Assembly (NCBI GenBank): GCA_040387375.1
Contig: JAZKDW010000029.1
Span: 1-64,000, forward strand
Length of the DNA stretch: 64,000 bases
Source: JAZKDW01 sp040387375
Lineage (GTDB): Bacteria > Pseudomonadota > Gammaproteobacteria > Burkholderiales > Burkholderiaceae_D
Direction of reading: 5' to 3'
Position 1 is the first letter of the stretch; every line of letters starts with the position of its first letter. Below are positions 31,217-39,011 of this stretch, one piece after another. The position numbers and the translations under genes were made by a program. The notes beneath the pieces were generated by a model. It was not told where the DNA came from and searched no databases. It was given only the letters and a program-made list of their open reading frames with translations.

Positions 31217-32963
31217 GTTGTTTCCCCAGGTAAGCGGTAATGACTTCCGGCTGCTGCATGACGTCCGTTGCCAGCCCGGACGCGATCATCTGGCCATGGT
31301 GCAGCACCACCACCCGATCGGTCAGCGCCATCACGGCGCGCATCACATGCTCGACGAAAATGATGGTTGCGCCCTGCGCGCGGATTTTCTGGATCATGCG
31401 CACCGCCTCATTGATTTCACCTGGCGTAAGGCCCGACAGCACTTCATCCAGCAAGACCAGTTGCGGCCGTGAGGCCAGGGCGCGCGCCAGTTCAAGAAAT
31501 TTGCGCTGATGCAGGTTCAGATCTTCCGGCAGACTGAGCGCCTTGGCCGCCAGTCCGGTAAATTCCAGGCATTCCCAGGCTTCACGGATCGATGCCTTGC
31601 GATCGAGCGAATTACTGCCGAACATGGCTGCCATCGACACGTTATCCAGCACGCTCATGTGCGCGAACGGCCGGGGAATCTGATAAGTGCGCGCCACGCC
31701 GCAGTGGGAAACGGCATGCGCCGGCAAACGCGCCAGGTCTATGCCGCCCAGCAGGATTTCGCCGCCATCGGAGGCGAAATGGCCGCTGGCCACATTGATG
31801 AAGGTCGATTTTCCCGAGCCGTTCGGACCGAGCAAACCGAGGATCTCGCCTTTCCTGACATTAAAGCTGACCTTGTTCAGCGCCTGCACACCGGAAAACG
31901 CCTTGCTGACCTCCCGCACGTCGAGCAGTATTTCGTTCGACAGCACATGCGGCGCACGGGTAATCACCTCACCGTCAGACAAGGGGACAGCGGCGGCTTC
32001 GTTCTTTTCAACCGGCGCCTGCAGACCCGCCTTTTTCCTGCGTTTCAAAAAGTAGTACAGGATACCGTTCGGCATGAACAGGATCGCCGAGATCAGCACG
32101 GCGCCGGTCACCGCCTTGCCGACCACCGCGCTGTCGCCCGCCGTGAACGCATATTGCAGCGCCGTGATCACCACGGCGCCGAGAGCCGGCCCGGCCCAAT
32201 GGCGTGTGCCGCCGAGCACGCTCATCAGCACCACCGTCAGCGGCACCGTGATGTTGAAGGTTTCGCCCGCCGTCACATACGATACGAACAGCGCATGGAT
32301 GCCACCGGCCAGGCCGGCCAGACCGCACGACATGCATAACGCGACCATCTTGTAGCGGAAGGTCGGCACGCCCATGACCTCGGCCACATCTTCATCGTCA
32401 TGAATGGCGAACAGTCCCGTGCCCAGTCTGGAGCCATGGATCAGGTAAGCGATCAGCACGGTCGCGACGGCGACGGCCAGCGCGATCAGGTAAATCGACG
32501 AGGATGCGCTGGGCCCGAATTTCGGCACCGCGACCGATGTCATGTACACGCCCGGTCCGCCATCGATCGGCGTATTGAGCACGATGGTGGCTAGCACGAA
32601 GGTGACCGCCAGCGTCAGCAGCGCGAACAGTTCGCCGCGCACCTTCCGGGTACGGAAGACGACAAATCCGACCGCAAGCCCGATCAGCGCGGCCACCAGT
32701 CCGGCGAACGGCAGGCTCCACAGGAATGGCATGTTGAAGTTGACGGTCAGCACCGCCGTGGTGTACATGCCGGCGCCGAAAAACGCGCCATGACCGAAAG
32801 AAAAGTAGCCGGTATAACCGGACAGGATATTCCACGATGTCGCCAGGATGATCCAGTGCAGCACCAGATAAATGAAGGACTCGTAGAACGTCGGCAGGCC
32901 CAACCAGGGAATGACGGCCAGCAGCGCGCCGGCTATCAGGATACCAATGACTTTTTTGTCCAT
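31209..32963 (-). CDS. Fused ABC importer permease-ATPase (LivM-LivG)
   Basis: A 584-residue fusion. Residues 1 to about 310 are a LivM permease with eight or more hydrophobic segments and the block GYTGYFSFGHGAFFGAGMY. After a charged linker (about 315-345), a LivG ATPase follows with Walker A GPNGSGKST, signature region LNLHQRKFLELARAL (degenerate, as common in LivG), and Walker B LVLLDEVLSGLTP. Fusion of LivM with LivG occurs in some beta- and alpha-proteobacteria. Start and stop are 1 bp from livH and 8 bp into livF. Confidence 0.92.
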   Translation of the reverse strand: MDKKVIGILIAGALLAVIPWLGLPTFYESFIYLVLHWIILATSWNILSGYTGYFSFGHGAFFGAGMYTTAVLTVNFNMPFLWSLPFAGLVAALIGLAVGFVVFRTRKVRGELFALLTLAVTFVLATIVLNTPIDGGPGVYMTSVAVPKFGPSASSSIYLIALAVAVATVLIAYLIHGSRLGTGLFAIHDDEDVAEVMGVPTFRYKMVALCMSCGLAGLAGGIHALFVSYVTAGETFNITVPLTVVLMSVLGGTRHWAGPALGAVVITALQYAFTAGDSAVVGKAVTGAVLISAILFMPNGILYYFLKRRKKAGLQAPVEKNEAAAVPLSDGEVITRAPHVLSNEILLDVREVSKAFSGVQALNKVSFNVRKGEILGLLGPNGSGKSTFINVASGHFASDGGEILLGGIDLARLPAHAVSHCGVARTYQIPRPFAHMSVLDNVSMAAMFGSNSLDRKASIREAWECLEFTGLAAKALSLPEDLNLHQRKFLELARALASRPQLVLLDEVLSGLTPGEINEAVRMIQKIRAQGATIIFVEHVMRAVMALTDRVVVLHHGQMIASGLATDVMQQPEVITAYLGKQHA

Positions 32964-32964
32964 C

Positions 32965-33822
32965 TCAGGCTTTTCCGGGTCTGACGAGGAGGATGAGGAT
33001 CAGCAGCGAGAACGACACGATCGGCGCCCACGACGGTGCCGCCACCGCCATCGTGATCGCTTCGCTGACGCCGATGACGATGCCGGCGATCAGCGGGCCG
33101 ATGGCGCTGCCGAGGCCACCCAGGATGACAGCGGCAAAAACGACACCGATCCAGGCGTAAATCTGCGACGGGATCAGCGTGAAAGTGAGCGCCAGGCAGA
33201 TGCCGGCCACGCTGGCCAGCGCGGTGCAGCCGCCAGCCAGGATCAGCGACAGAGCCTTCTGGTTAATGCCAAAGGCGGCCGCAATCGGCGGATCTTCGGC
33301 AATCGCACGCAAGGCCTTGCCGTAATCGGTGTAACGCAGCAGCGCCCAGATCGCCCCCGACAGGATGACGGCGGCCACCAGCGTGATCAGTTCCGGCACC
33401 GGCACGAACAATTCGCCGATCTTGAATTTCTGATCCGAATACACCGATTCCAGACGGCGGAAATCCGCCGTCCAGACACCCTGGATCAGGGCCTCGATCA
33501 TCACCGTCAGGCTGAACGTCACCAGCAGCGAATTCATCGGCGAAATCTGGAACCGCGACAGCAGCCAGTGCAAACCGGCGCCGATGGCAAAAAATATCGG
33601 CGGCAGGATCAGCAGCGCCAGCAGCGGATCGATGTGCCACACGGTGGCCATGTGATAACACAGATACGCACTGAGGAATGCGAGGGCAAAGCTGGCCAGA
33701 TTAATCTGGCGCAGCAAACCCCAGGTCAATCCCAGGCCGAGCCCAAGCAATCCATACAAGGCGCCAACAAATATTCCAGACAGTATCGATTGCGACAGCA
33801 GCGCCAGGCTTGGGAAGGACAT
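32965..33822 (-). CDS. livH: Branched-chain-type ABC importer permease LivH (second importer)
   Basis: A 285-residue permease with about eight membrane segments, the LivH-like GLTWGLLRQINLASFALAF block near residue 30 and the coupling loop TDYGKALRAIAEDPPIAAAF. It lies 10 bp after the binding-protein gene and 1 bp before the fused LivM-LivG gene. Confidence 0.92.
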   Translation of the reverse strand: MSFPSLALLSQSILSGIFVGALYGLLGLGLGLTWGLLRQINLASFALAFLSAYLCYHMATVWHIDPLLALLILPPIFFAIGAGLHWLLSRFQISPMNSLLVTFSLTVMIEALIQGVWTADFRRLESVYSDQKFKIGELFVPVPELITLVAAVILSGAIWALLRYTDYGKALRAIAEDPPIAAAFGINQKALSLILAGGCTALASVAGICLALTFTLIPSQIYAWIGVVFAAVILGGLGSAIGPLIAGIVIGVSEAITMAVAAPSWAPIVSFSLLILILLVRPGKA

Positions 33823-33832
33823 CTAGCGATCC

Positions 33833-35035
33833 TTATTGAACCTGCAGCGTGGCGCCGGGAGCGGCGTTTGCTTTCGGCCAGACGGTGAGCCAGCGGCCAT
33901 TCTGCAACTGCTTGACGCGCATCAGATCGTCACCGAAGTTGTTGCCGCGATCGAAGCGCAGGGTACCCTGGAGCGAAGGCACCGTGCTCTTTTTCAAATA
34001 AGCGGCAATCGCCTTGTCGTCGAGGCTCTTGCTGCCCTTGACGCCGGCTTCAAGAATCTGCCATGCCGAATAGGAGCTTGCGGCCTGGGTTTCCACCGCG
34101 GTGTCCGGCAAGCCGGCCTTGGCAGCACGCTCGTTGTACAGCTTGACGAAGTTCTTGGCTTCGGCACTGTCCGTGAACGGCGCGTGCTCTTCGAAAATCG
34201 TCAGCGACAACGCATTCTTTGCTTCAGGCGCCTTGGCCATCGGGCCCGGCGCCGGGTAGGCGTAGAAATGCAGCGGCGGTGTGTAGTCGATTTTTTTCAT
34301 CGCGTCGAGCAGCATGTTGCCTTCGATCCCGATCGCGCCTACCCACAGGAAATCCGCCTTCGCATCCTTGACCCGGGCGGCGATAGGACCGAAGTCGCGA
34401 TTGCCGAAATCCCATTCGAGGTAAATGACTTCGTCGAGGCCACGCTTTTTAACCGTCTCGCGCGCGCCCTGCGCCATGAACAGGATGGATGGGAATTTGC
34501 TGGTCACGATCGCTATTTTCTTGGGCGGCCTGGGCGACGCGGCGACAGCGTCGAACAAGGTCGCATTCACGGTGTTTCCTGGATCAGGTCCAAGCGACCA
34601 GGCCGGGAAATGCATGTCGTACTTGGCGAGGCTCGGCACGCCAAAAGTATGATGAATCAGAACCTTGTTATAACGCTGGGCGACGCCCATCGCCGACAGG
34701 ATCGCACCGGTCGCATAAGGTCCCATCAGCAGGTCGACCTTGTCGGCCGTCACCAGCTGCTCGTACAAGGTGCGCGCCAGTTCCGGTTTCGACTGGTCGT
34801 CCTTGACGATCCACTCGACCTGACGTCCGAGCAGTCCACCACGCTTGTTGAGTTCCTCGACGTAGATTTCACCGACCAGCTTGTGGATGGTGGCGGTCGA
34901 CGACAGCGGGCCGGTCAGCGCCAGCGTGCTGCCGATGCGGATCTTTGCCTGCTGTGCTGCTGCAGGGGATAACGTGAGCGCCAGCGTGCTCACTGCCGCA
35001 ACCGCGGCCAGTGCCATTCGTATGATTTTTTTCAT
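33833..35035 (-). CDS. ABC importer periplasmic binding protein (second importer)
   Basis: A 400-residue type I periplasmic binding protein with a clear signal peptide (MKKIIRMALAAVAAVSTLA..., cleavage after SPAAAQ or nearby at about residue 28) and mature start KIRIGSTLALTGPLSSTA. A strong ribosome site (AAGGAGGAG) precedes the ATG. The ligand is unknown. As the neighbouring enzyme is an extradiol dioxygenase, an aromatic acid is the likely cargo. Confidence 0.92.
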   Translation of the reverse strand: MKKIIRMALAAVAAVSTLALTLSPAAAQQAKIRIGSTLALTGPLSSTATIHKLVGEIYVEELNKRGGLLGRQVEWIVKDDQSKPELARTLYEQLVTADKVDLLMGPYATGAILSAMGVAQRYNKVLIHHTFGVPSLAKYDMHFPAWSLGPDPGNTVNATLFDAVAASPRPPKKIAIVTSKFPSILFMAQGARETVKKRGLDEVIYLEWDFGNRDFGPIAARVKDAKADFLWVGAIGIEGNMLLDAMKKIDYTPPLHFYAYPAPGPMAKAPEAKNALSLTIFEEHAPFTDSAEAKNFVKLYNERAAKAGLPDTAVETQAASSYSAWQILEAGVKGSKSLDDKAIAAYLKKSTVPSLQGTLRFDRGNNFGDDLMRVKQLQNGRWLTVWPKANAAPGATLQVQ

Positions 35036-35128
35036 GTGGGTCTCCTCCTTGGGGGTGGTCTTCAGCCGATGCTCCGGCCGATGTTTCTACAGGAAACCGG
35101 CAAACGCAAGCGTGCCGGTCCTTCGATT

Positions 35129-36127
35129 TCAGGAACTGCGTGTTGCTGCTCCGTCCGTCGCCTGCGCCTCAGCGGCGCGCGCTGCGGATTCGTGGTTCGT
35201 GATGAAGTCGGCGGGAACCGCGGGGCCCCACAGATAGAAGGAATCGGCGCCTGGATGGTCGAACGCGGGCCAGTCGGTTTCGACACCGATGAAATCAATG
35301 TCGTAGGAATATTCGGTGAAGCTGCCCCAGGGATCCTGCACGTAATAAAAATAATTCGACCCGAGCACATGGCGGCCGACACCCCAGCCGTGACGATAAC
35401 CACTCTCCTGCATTTGCTGCATCCCGAGGCCAACCTCGTCGACGCCATTGACTGACCAGCTGGTGTGATGCAGGCCGGGGCCGTCCGACTTGGCGAACGC
35501 AACCAGGTGATGATCGCTGGAATGCGCGCCATGTACGAAGGCGATGCCCTCGCCGGAGTGATCCGACAGACGCGTGCCGAGGACATCCGAATAAAACCGG
35601 ACCGAGCGCAGCACGTCGGTGCAGTACAGCAGCACATGTGACAGACGCAGCGGCTGCACCCGCTTGACGCCGGTACGGCCGGGCGCCACCGTGGTGCCGC
35701 GTACCGTGGTCATGAATTGCGGACCGGTGGCGGCGCTCTTTTCATTTGGACTGGACTTGCCGGCCACGATCAGTTGCAGCGGTGTGCCGTCCGGATCCCT
35801 GATCCAGACTCCGCCATCGCCGGCCAGCGGATGCGGCGTAATACGCTCGATGCCGCAATGGTCCAGATGCGCCAGCATGGGCAGCCAGTCTGCTTCATAC
35901 AGACCAAAGCTGAGGTATTCGAGTTTCTTGGCGCCCTGGCCCTGGTAGATCGATCCCCAGCAGTGCGGATGGCCGAATGTGTATAGGTCGAGATGCCCAT
36001 CCTGTTCGCGGACATCAAGCCCGAAGGATGTGAAATAGTCTTTCGCAATGCCAAGGTCCGGCACGCTGAAGACAAAACGATTGATCGAGTGGATGGCGGT
36101 TACGCCAGCACGCTTTGGGTTATTCAT
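35129..36127 (-). CDS. Extradiol ring-cleavage dioxygenase (VOC/type I family)
   Basis: A 332-residue two-domain vicinal oxygen chelate protein. The N-terminal domain (11-125) is the non-catalytic copy; the C-terminal domain (about 160-280) has the 2-His-1-carboxylate ligands His164 (LSHVLLYC), His220 or His221 (GLHHTSW) and Glu272 (SFTEYSYD). These enzymes cleave catechols next to the hydroxyls. The substrate is not certain. The partner FAH-family hydrolase and the absence of a semialdehyde dehydrogenase nearby recall pathways such as that of 2,4,5-trihydroxytoluene (DntD/DntG). It is the promoter-proximal gene of the operon and is divergent from a GntR regulator. Confidence 0.88.
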   Translation of the reverse strand: MNNPKRAGVTAIHSINRFVFSVPDLGIAKDYFTSFGLDVREQDGHLDLYTFGHPHCWGSIYQGQGAKKLEYLSFGLYEADWLPMLAHLDHCGIERITPHPLAGDGGVWIRDPDGTPLQLIVAGKSSPNEKSAATGPQFMTTVRGTTVAPGRTGVKRVQPLRLSHVLLYCTDVLRSVRFYSDVLGTRLSDHSGEGIAFVHGAHSSDHHLVAFAKSDGPGLHHTSWSVNGVDEVGLGMQQMQESGYRHGWGVGRHVLGSNYFYYVQDPWGSFTEYSYDIDFIGVETDWPAFDHPGADSFYLWGPAVPADFITNHESAARAAEAQATDGAATRSS

Positions 36128-36317
36128 AGAGTCTCCTCACAAATGCAACTCGGATGGTCGTCGCTGACGCGTTTTTTGCGGCTATTTTATTTCGGGGAAA
36201 CAATACCATACGTCATGGATTATTGTCGATAAAATATATTTTCTTTAAAAGACGCTATTTTCATGGCGGCTTTACGGTAGCATTCCGCCTTACGTCAATT
36301 GAAAAGTACCCTGCAAG
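36128..36317. promoter_or_regulatory. Divergent promoter region, dioxygenase operon and gntR
   Basis: These 190 bp are AT-rich and non-coding. They hold an imperfect palindrome CCATACGTCATGG in the left half and a run rich in AT (GATAAAATATATTTTC) that could contain -10 elements. Control by the adjacent GntR protein is likely from the divergent layout; the exact operator is not certain. Confidence 0.55.
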
Positions 36318-36998
36318 ATGAGACCGCATGCGAGGCAACACACCCAGTCCAACCGCGCCTATACAAAGATACGCGGCGACATCCTCATGTGCCGGTTGAT
36401 GCCGGGCACAAAACTGAATATCTCGCTGCTCGCAAGCGATCTGCAACTAAGCTTGGGCGCCGTCCGCGAAGCCCTGGCAATGCTGCAGTCGGAAGCGCTG
36501 GTAGTGGCTGAAGCGCAGCGCGGTTTCCATGTCAGCCCGGTGTCGGAAAAGGAGTTGCGCAGCATTACCCAGGCCCGCATCGAAGTCGAAAAATGGTGCC
36601 TCGCTTCAGCGATTGCCCATGGTGACATTCATTGGGAGAGTCGTGTAGTCGCATCAATGCACCGGCTGTCGCACCTCGGACAAACACATCCGACCGGTGA
36701 ACTGCAGGAAAAATGGGCGCAGGAACACGCGGAATTTCATCACGCGCTTGCCAGCGGTTGCGACAATGAATGGCTGCTGCGCATGCGCGCCACGCTGTAT
36801 GAACAAAGCGAACGTTATCGATGGCTGAGCGTGACGCCGAAAACGCAGGATCGCGACGTGCTCGGAGAGCACCAGAACCTGATGGCATGCACCCTGAAGC
36901 GCGACACGGCAAGCGCGCTGACGATACTGGAGAAGCACTTGAACGAGACAGCACAGAGTCTGCTGGCGTCGAATGGCCTTGACCTGATGAACCGTTAG
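36318..36998 (+). CDS. GntR-family regulator (FCD subfamily)
   Basis: A 226-residue regulator with a winged helix (residues 15-75; LASDLQLSLGAVREALAML) and a C-terminal FCD helical domain with histidines in EHAEFHHALAS, EHQNLM and KHLNE at the metal-site positions. It is divergent from the extradiol dioxygenase operon and is the obvious candidate regulator for it. It is only distantly similar to the tandem GntR pair beside vanB. Confidence 0.9.
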   Translation: MRPHARQHTQSNRAYTKIRGDILMCRLMPGTKLNISLLASDLQLSLGAVREALAMLQSEALVVAEAQRGFHVSPVSEKELRSITQARIEVEKWCLASAIAHGDIHWESRVVASMHRLSHLGQTHPTGELQEKWAQEHAEFHHALASGCDNEWLLRMRATLYEQSERYRWLSVTPKTQDRDVLGEHQNLMACTLKRDTASALTILEKHLNETAQSLLASNGLDLMNR

Positions 36999-37067
36999 CG
37001 AGTGGTCAGGAACGCTGGCCGATGCGGATTTTTACTGTTTTCCGATTTGCCTCGAGAACCGGCGGTG

Positions 37068-37514
37068 TCATTCTTTTTTCGGCCCGTCATTCGATCCGGC
37101 TTTCTGTGTAGCATTTGCAGGATGTGGCTCTGCTTCGACGCATGTGCCCAATCCCGGACTATAAACGGCATCATTCTTTTCCCGGCACCAGCGCTCGAGC
37201 ATCAGGTCCGATCCCGTTAATGGCTTTTTGCTGTCCGTATTATTGCGTTCCGCCCTGGCCTGGTGCACGGCAAAGGCAACTCCCAATATGATCCCGGCTA
37301 CAGTCAGTCCCAGATTCGTAAAAAAAGGCGTGCGAATATTCAGTTCATCGTCATTCCAATACTTGACCAAATAATAGAAGGCCGGCAAGCCGGTAAAAAA
37401 GGTGAGGATAGCGCCAAACGGATTGATTTTCCAGATGCTGGCCGTGAGCCAACTCCATGCCACGAGAGACACCAGCAAGGCTGCGACGCCGATCAGAATA
37501 TAAGATTGTCCCAT
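37068..37514 (-). CDS. Small membrane protein of unknown function
   Basis: A 148-residue protein with hydrophobic segments at about 5-25, 32-50 and 66-86, then a hydrophilic C-terminal half containing SDLMLERWCREKNDAVYSPG and LGTCVEAEP, whose two cysteines might pair if exposed. No family was recognised. It is downstream of the adenylyltransferase-HD fusion on the same strand, 141 bp away; co-expression is possible but there is room for a promoter. Confidence 0.72.
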   Translation of the reverse strand: MGQSYILIGVAALLVSLVAWSWLTASIWKINPFGAILTFFTGLPAFYYLVKYWNDDELNIRTPFFTNLGLTVAGIILGVAFAVHQARAERNNTDSKKPLTGSDLMLERWCREKNDAVYSPGLGTCVEAEPHPANATQKAGSNDGPKKE

Positions 37515-37655
37515 TATTGCTTCATGTCTTTTTTAGCAATTCTAAAAGCAGTCAACAATCCGGCCGAGCACAATTCTTGCATTGCTGCCCAGCGAAAATC
37601 AGGCGGTTTTACAACGCCGACCCGTCAGCAGCGAGCCGAAGTGGCCATGCCCATT

Positions 37656-38804
37656 TTATTTTTGTCCCGCCAGACGATCGATTTCCCGCGTCATGTTGAC
37701 GATGGCCTTGTCGTTGTACAGGGCCGAAAAATAGTCGTCTGCGTACAGTTTCCGATTTTGCGCTTTTTGCATCAAATGGGACAGTGCTTTCAGGCGATGT
37801 GCTTGATACGAAGCGTCGGGCACGTGCGAATATTCGGCGCGGATCGACTCGGCGTAGGCATCATAAATTTCATCGTCCTGACCCAGGATCGCCAGATCGG
37901 CGCCGAGCATGATGTCTTTCAATCGATGGCTGATCGATGCCCCCTGAAAATGGTCTGTTGCGCGAATCAGCTGCGCCGGCTCGCCATCGCCATTTGCGGC
38001 CAGGCCGCTGTCGAGCCACAGCCGGGCGCTGGCCTCTTCATTGGACAGGTCGGCTGGCGTGTAGTCATACACCGCGTCATGAAACCAGAATGCCTTTTTT
38101 ATTGTGTCGACGTCGTGTTTATCGGCAGAGGTATTTTCTGCCCACACGCCGATCTCTGTCAGGCCGTGCACGAGGTGGTCGCGATTATGATAACAGCGGC
38201 GAGTGTCGCCATAACAGGAGGCGCCGCTCAGATGCGCAAACCAGCGGTCTCTCCTGTCCCGCGTTTGCGCATCAAGGTCGCGGGCATCCCAAAGCGAAGC
38301 CCATTCCTTGTCGAGCCAGTCGAGAAGCCAGGCGTCATAGGCAGGCACGGGGACGAATTTTTTCATGTGCCAATGCCAGCCCAGAGGGCCCTGCAAATTT
38401 TTTACAAATCCGGAGCTGACAGAACCGAGATCGCGCGGCGGCATGACAAAAATTGTTTTCGCGCCGTGCAGCACATCGACATTGGTTTGCTGGATCAGGT
38501 TTTCGTAATCGAAGTCGGACGTATTGCGGATGCCGCGGATCAGGTAATCGATGCCATGCCTTTTTGCGGCACGTGCCGTGTATTCCCCTTTCAGGATAAC
38601 GATCTTCACATTGTTCCAGCCTCTTTCGGCAGCGCTCAATTCGATGATCTGCTTGCGCTTTTCAGGCGGAAACTGCGGTTTCTTCGAAGGATTTTCGGAA
38701 AGGAAGACAAAAACTTCATCCGCCATGGCACGCGCTTCGCCAATGACCCACATGTGTCCGTTTGTAATGGGATCCAATGTTCCGGAAAAGCCGATTCTTT
38801 TCAT
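37656..38804 (-). CDS. Phosphopantetheine adenylyltransferase-like domain fused to HD-type hydrolase domain
   Basis: A 382-residue protein joining two enzymes. Residues 1 to about 155 match phosphopantetheine adenylyltransferase (CoaD): GTLDPITNGH (T/HxGH nucleotidyl transfer motif), NPSKKPQF, LIRGIRNTSDFDYE, and a variant VSSGFVKN where ISSSxVR is usual. CoaD proteins normally end here at 160-170 residues. Residues about 165-380 resemble predicted HD-superfamily metal-dependent hydrolases of the COG4339 type: RRCYHNRDH, AFWFHDAVYD, NEEASARLWL and GADLAILG. The ATG follows AGGA. Whether it makes dephospho-CoA or uses another substrate is unknown; the domain pairing is the odd feature. Confidence 0.85.
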   Translation of the reverse strand: MKRIGFSGTLDPITNGHMWVIGEARAMADEVFVFLSENPSKKPQFPPEKRKQIIELSAAERGWNNVKIVILKGEYTARAAKRHGIDYLIRGIRNTSDFDYENLIQQTNVDVLHGAKTIFVMPPRDLGSVSSGFVKNLQGPLGWHWHMKKFVPVPAYDAWLLDWLDKEWASLWDARDLDAQTRDRRDRWFAHLSGASCYGDTRRCYHNRDHLVHGLTEIGVWAENTSADKHDVDTIKKAFWFHDAVYDYTPADLSNEEASARLWLDSGLAANGDGEPAQLIRATDHFQGASISHRLKDIMLGADLAILGQDDEIYDAYAESIRAEYSHVPDASYQAHRLKALSHLMQKAQNRKLYADDYFSALYNDKAIVNMTREIDRLAGQK

Positions 38805-38948
38805 AATGTTCCTGAGGTCTTGTCTAACGCGCAATTGCGCTCCGCGGTGCTAGTCTAACAACTTAACAGCAGCGATGAAACTCCTGAGTGCAAATGAATT
38901 CCATGTCATGCCGCCCTACGCTTTTCTGCAACGTTTCGCTGCCACCCC

Positions 38949-38988
38949 AAAAAAAATGACTGGAAGACATGTCGTCTCTCCAGTCATT
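38949..38988 (-). terminator. Intrinsic terminator of ybiT
   Basis: On the minus strand a 10-bp stem AATGACTGGA/TCCAGTCATT with a 14-base loop (itself able to pair AGAC/GTCT) is followed by eight T. It lies 23 bp beyond the ybiT stop. Confidence 0.88.
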
Positions 38989-39011
38989 CAATACCAGCCT
39001 GTTACCAGTAA

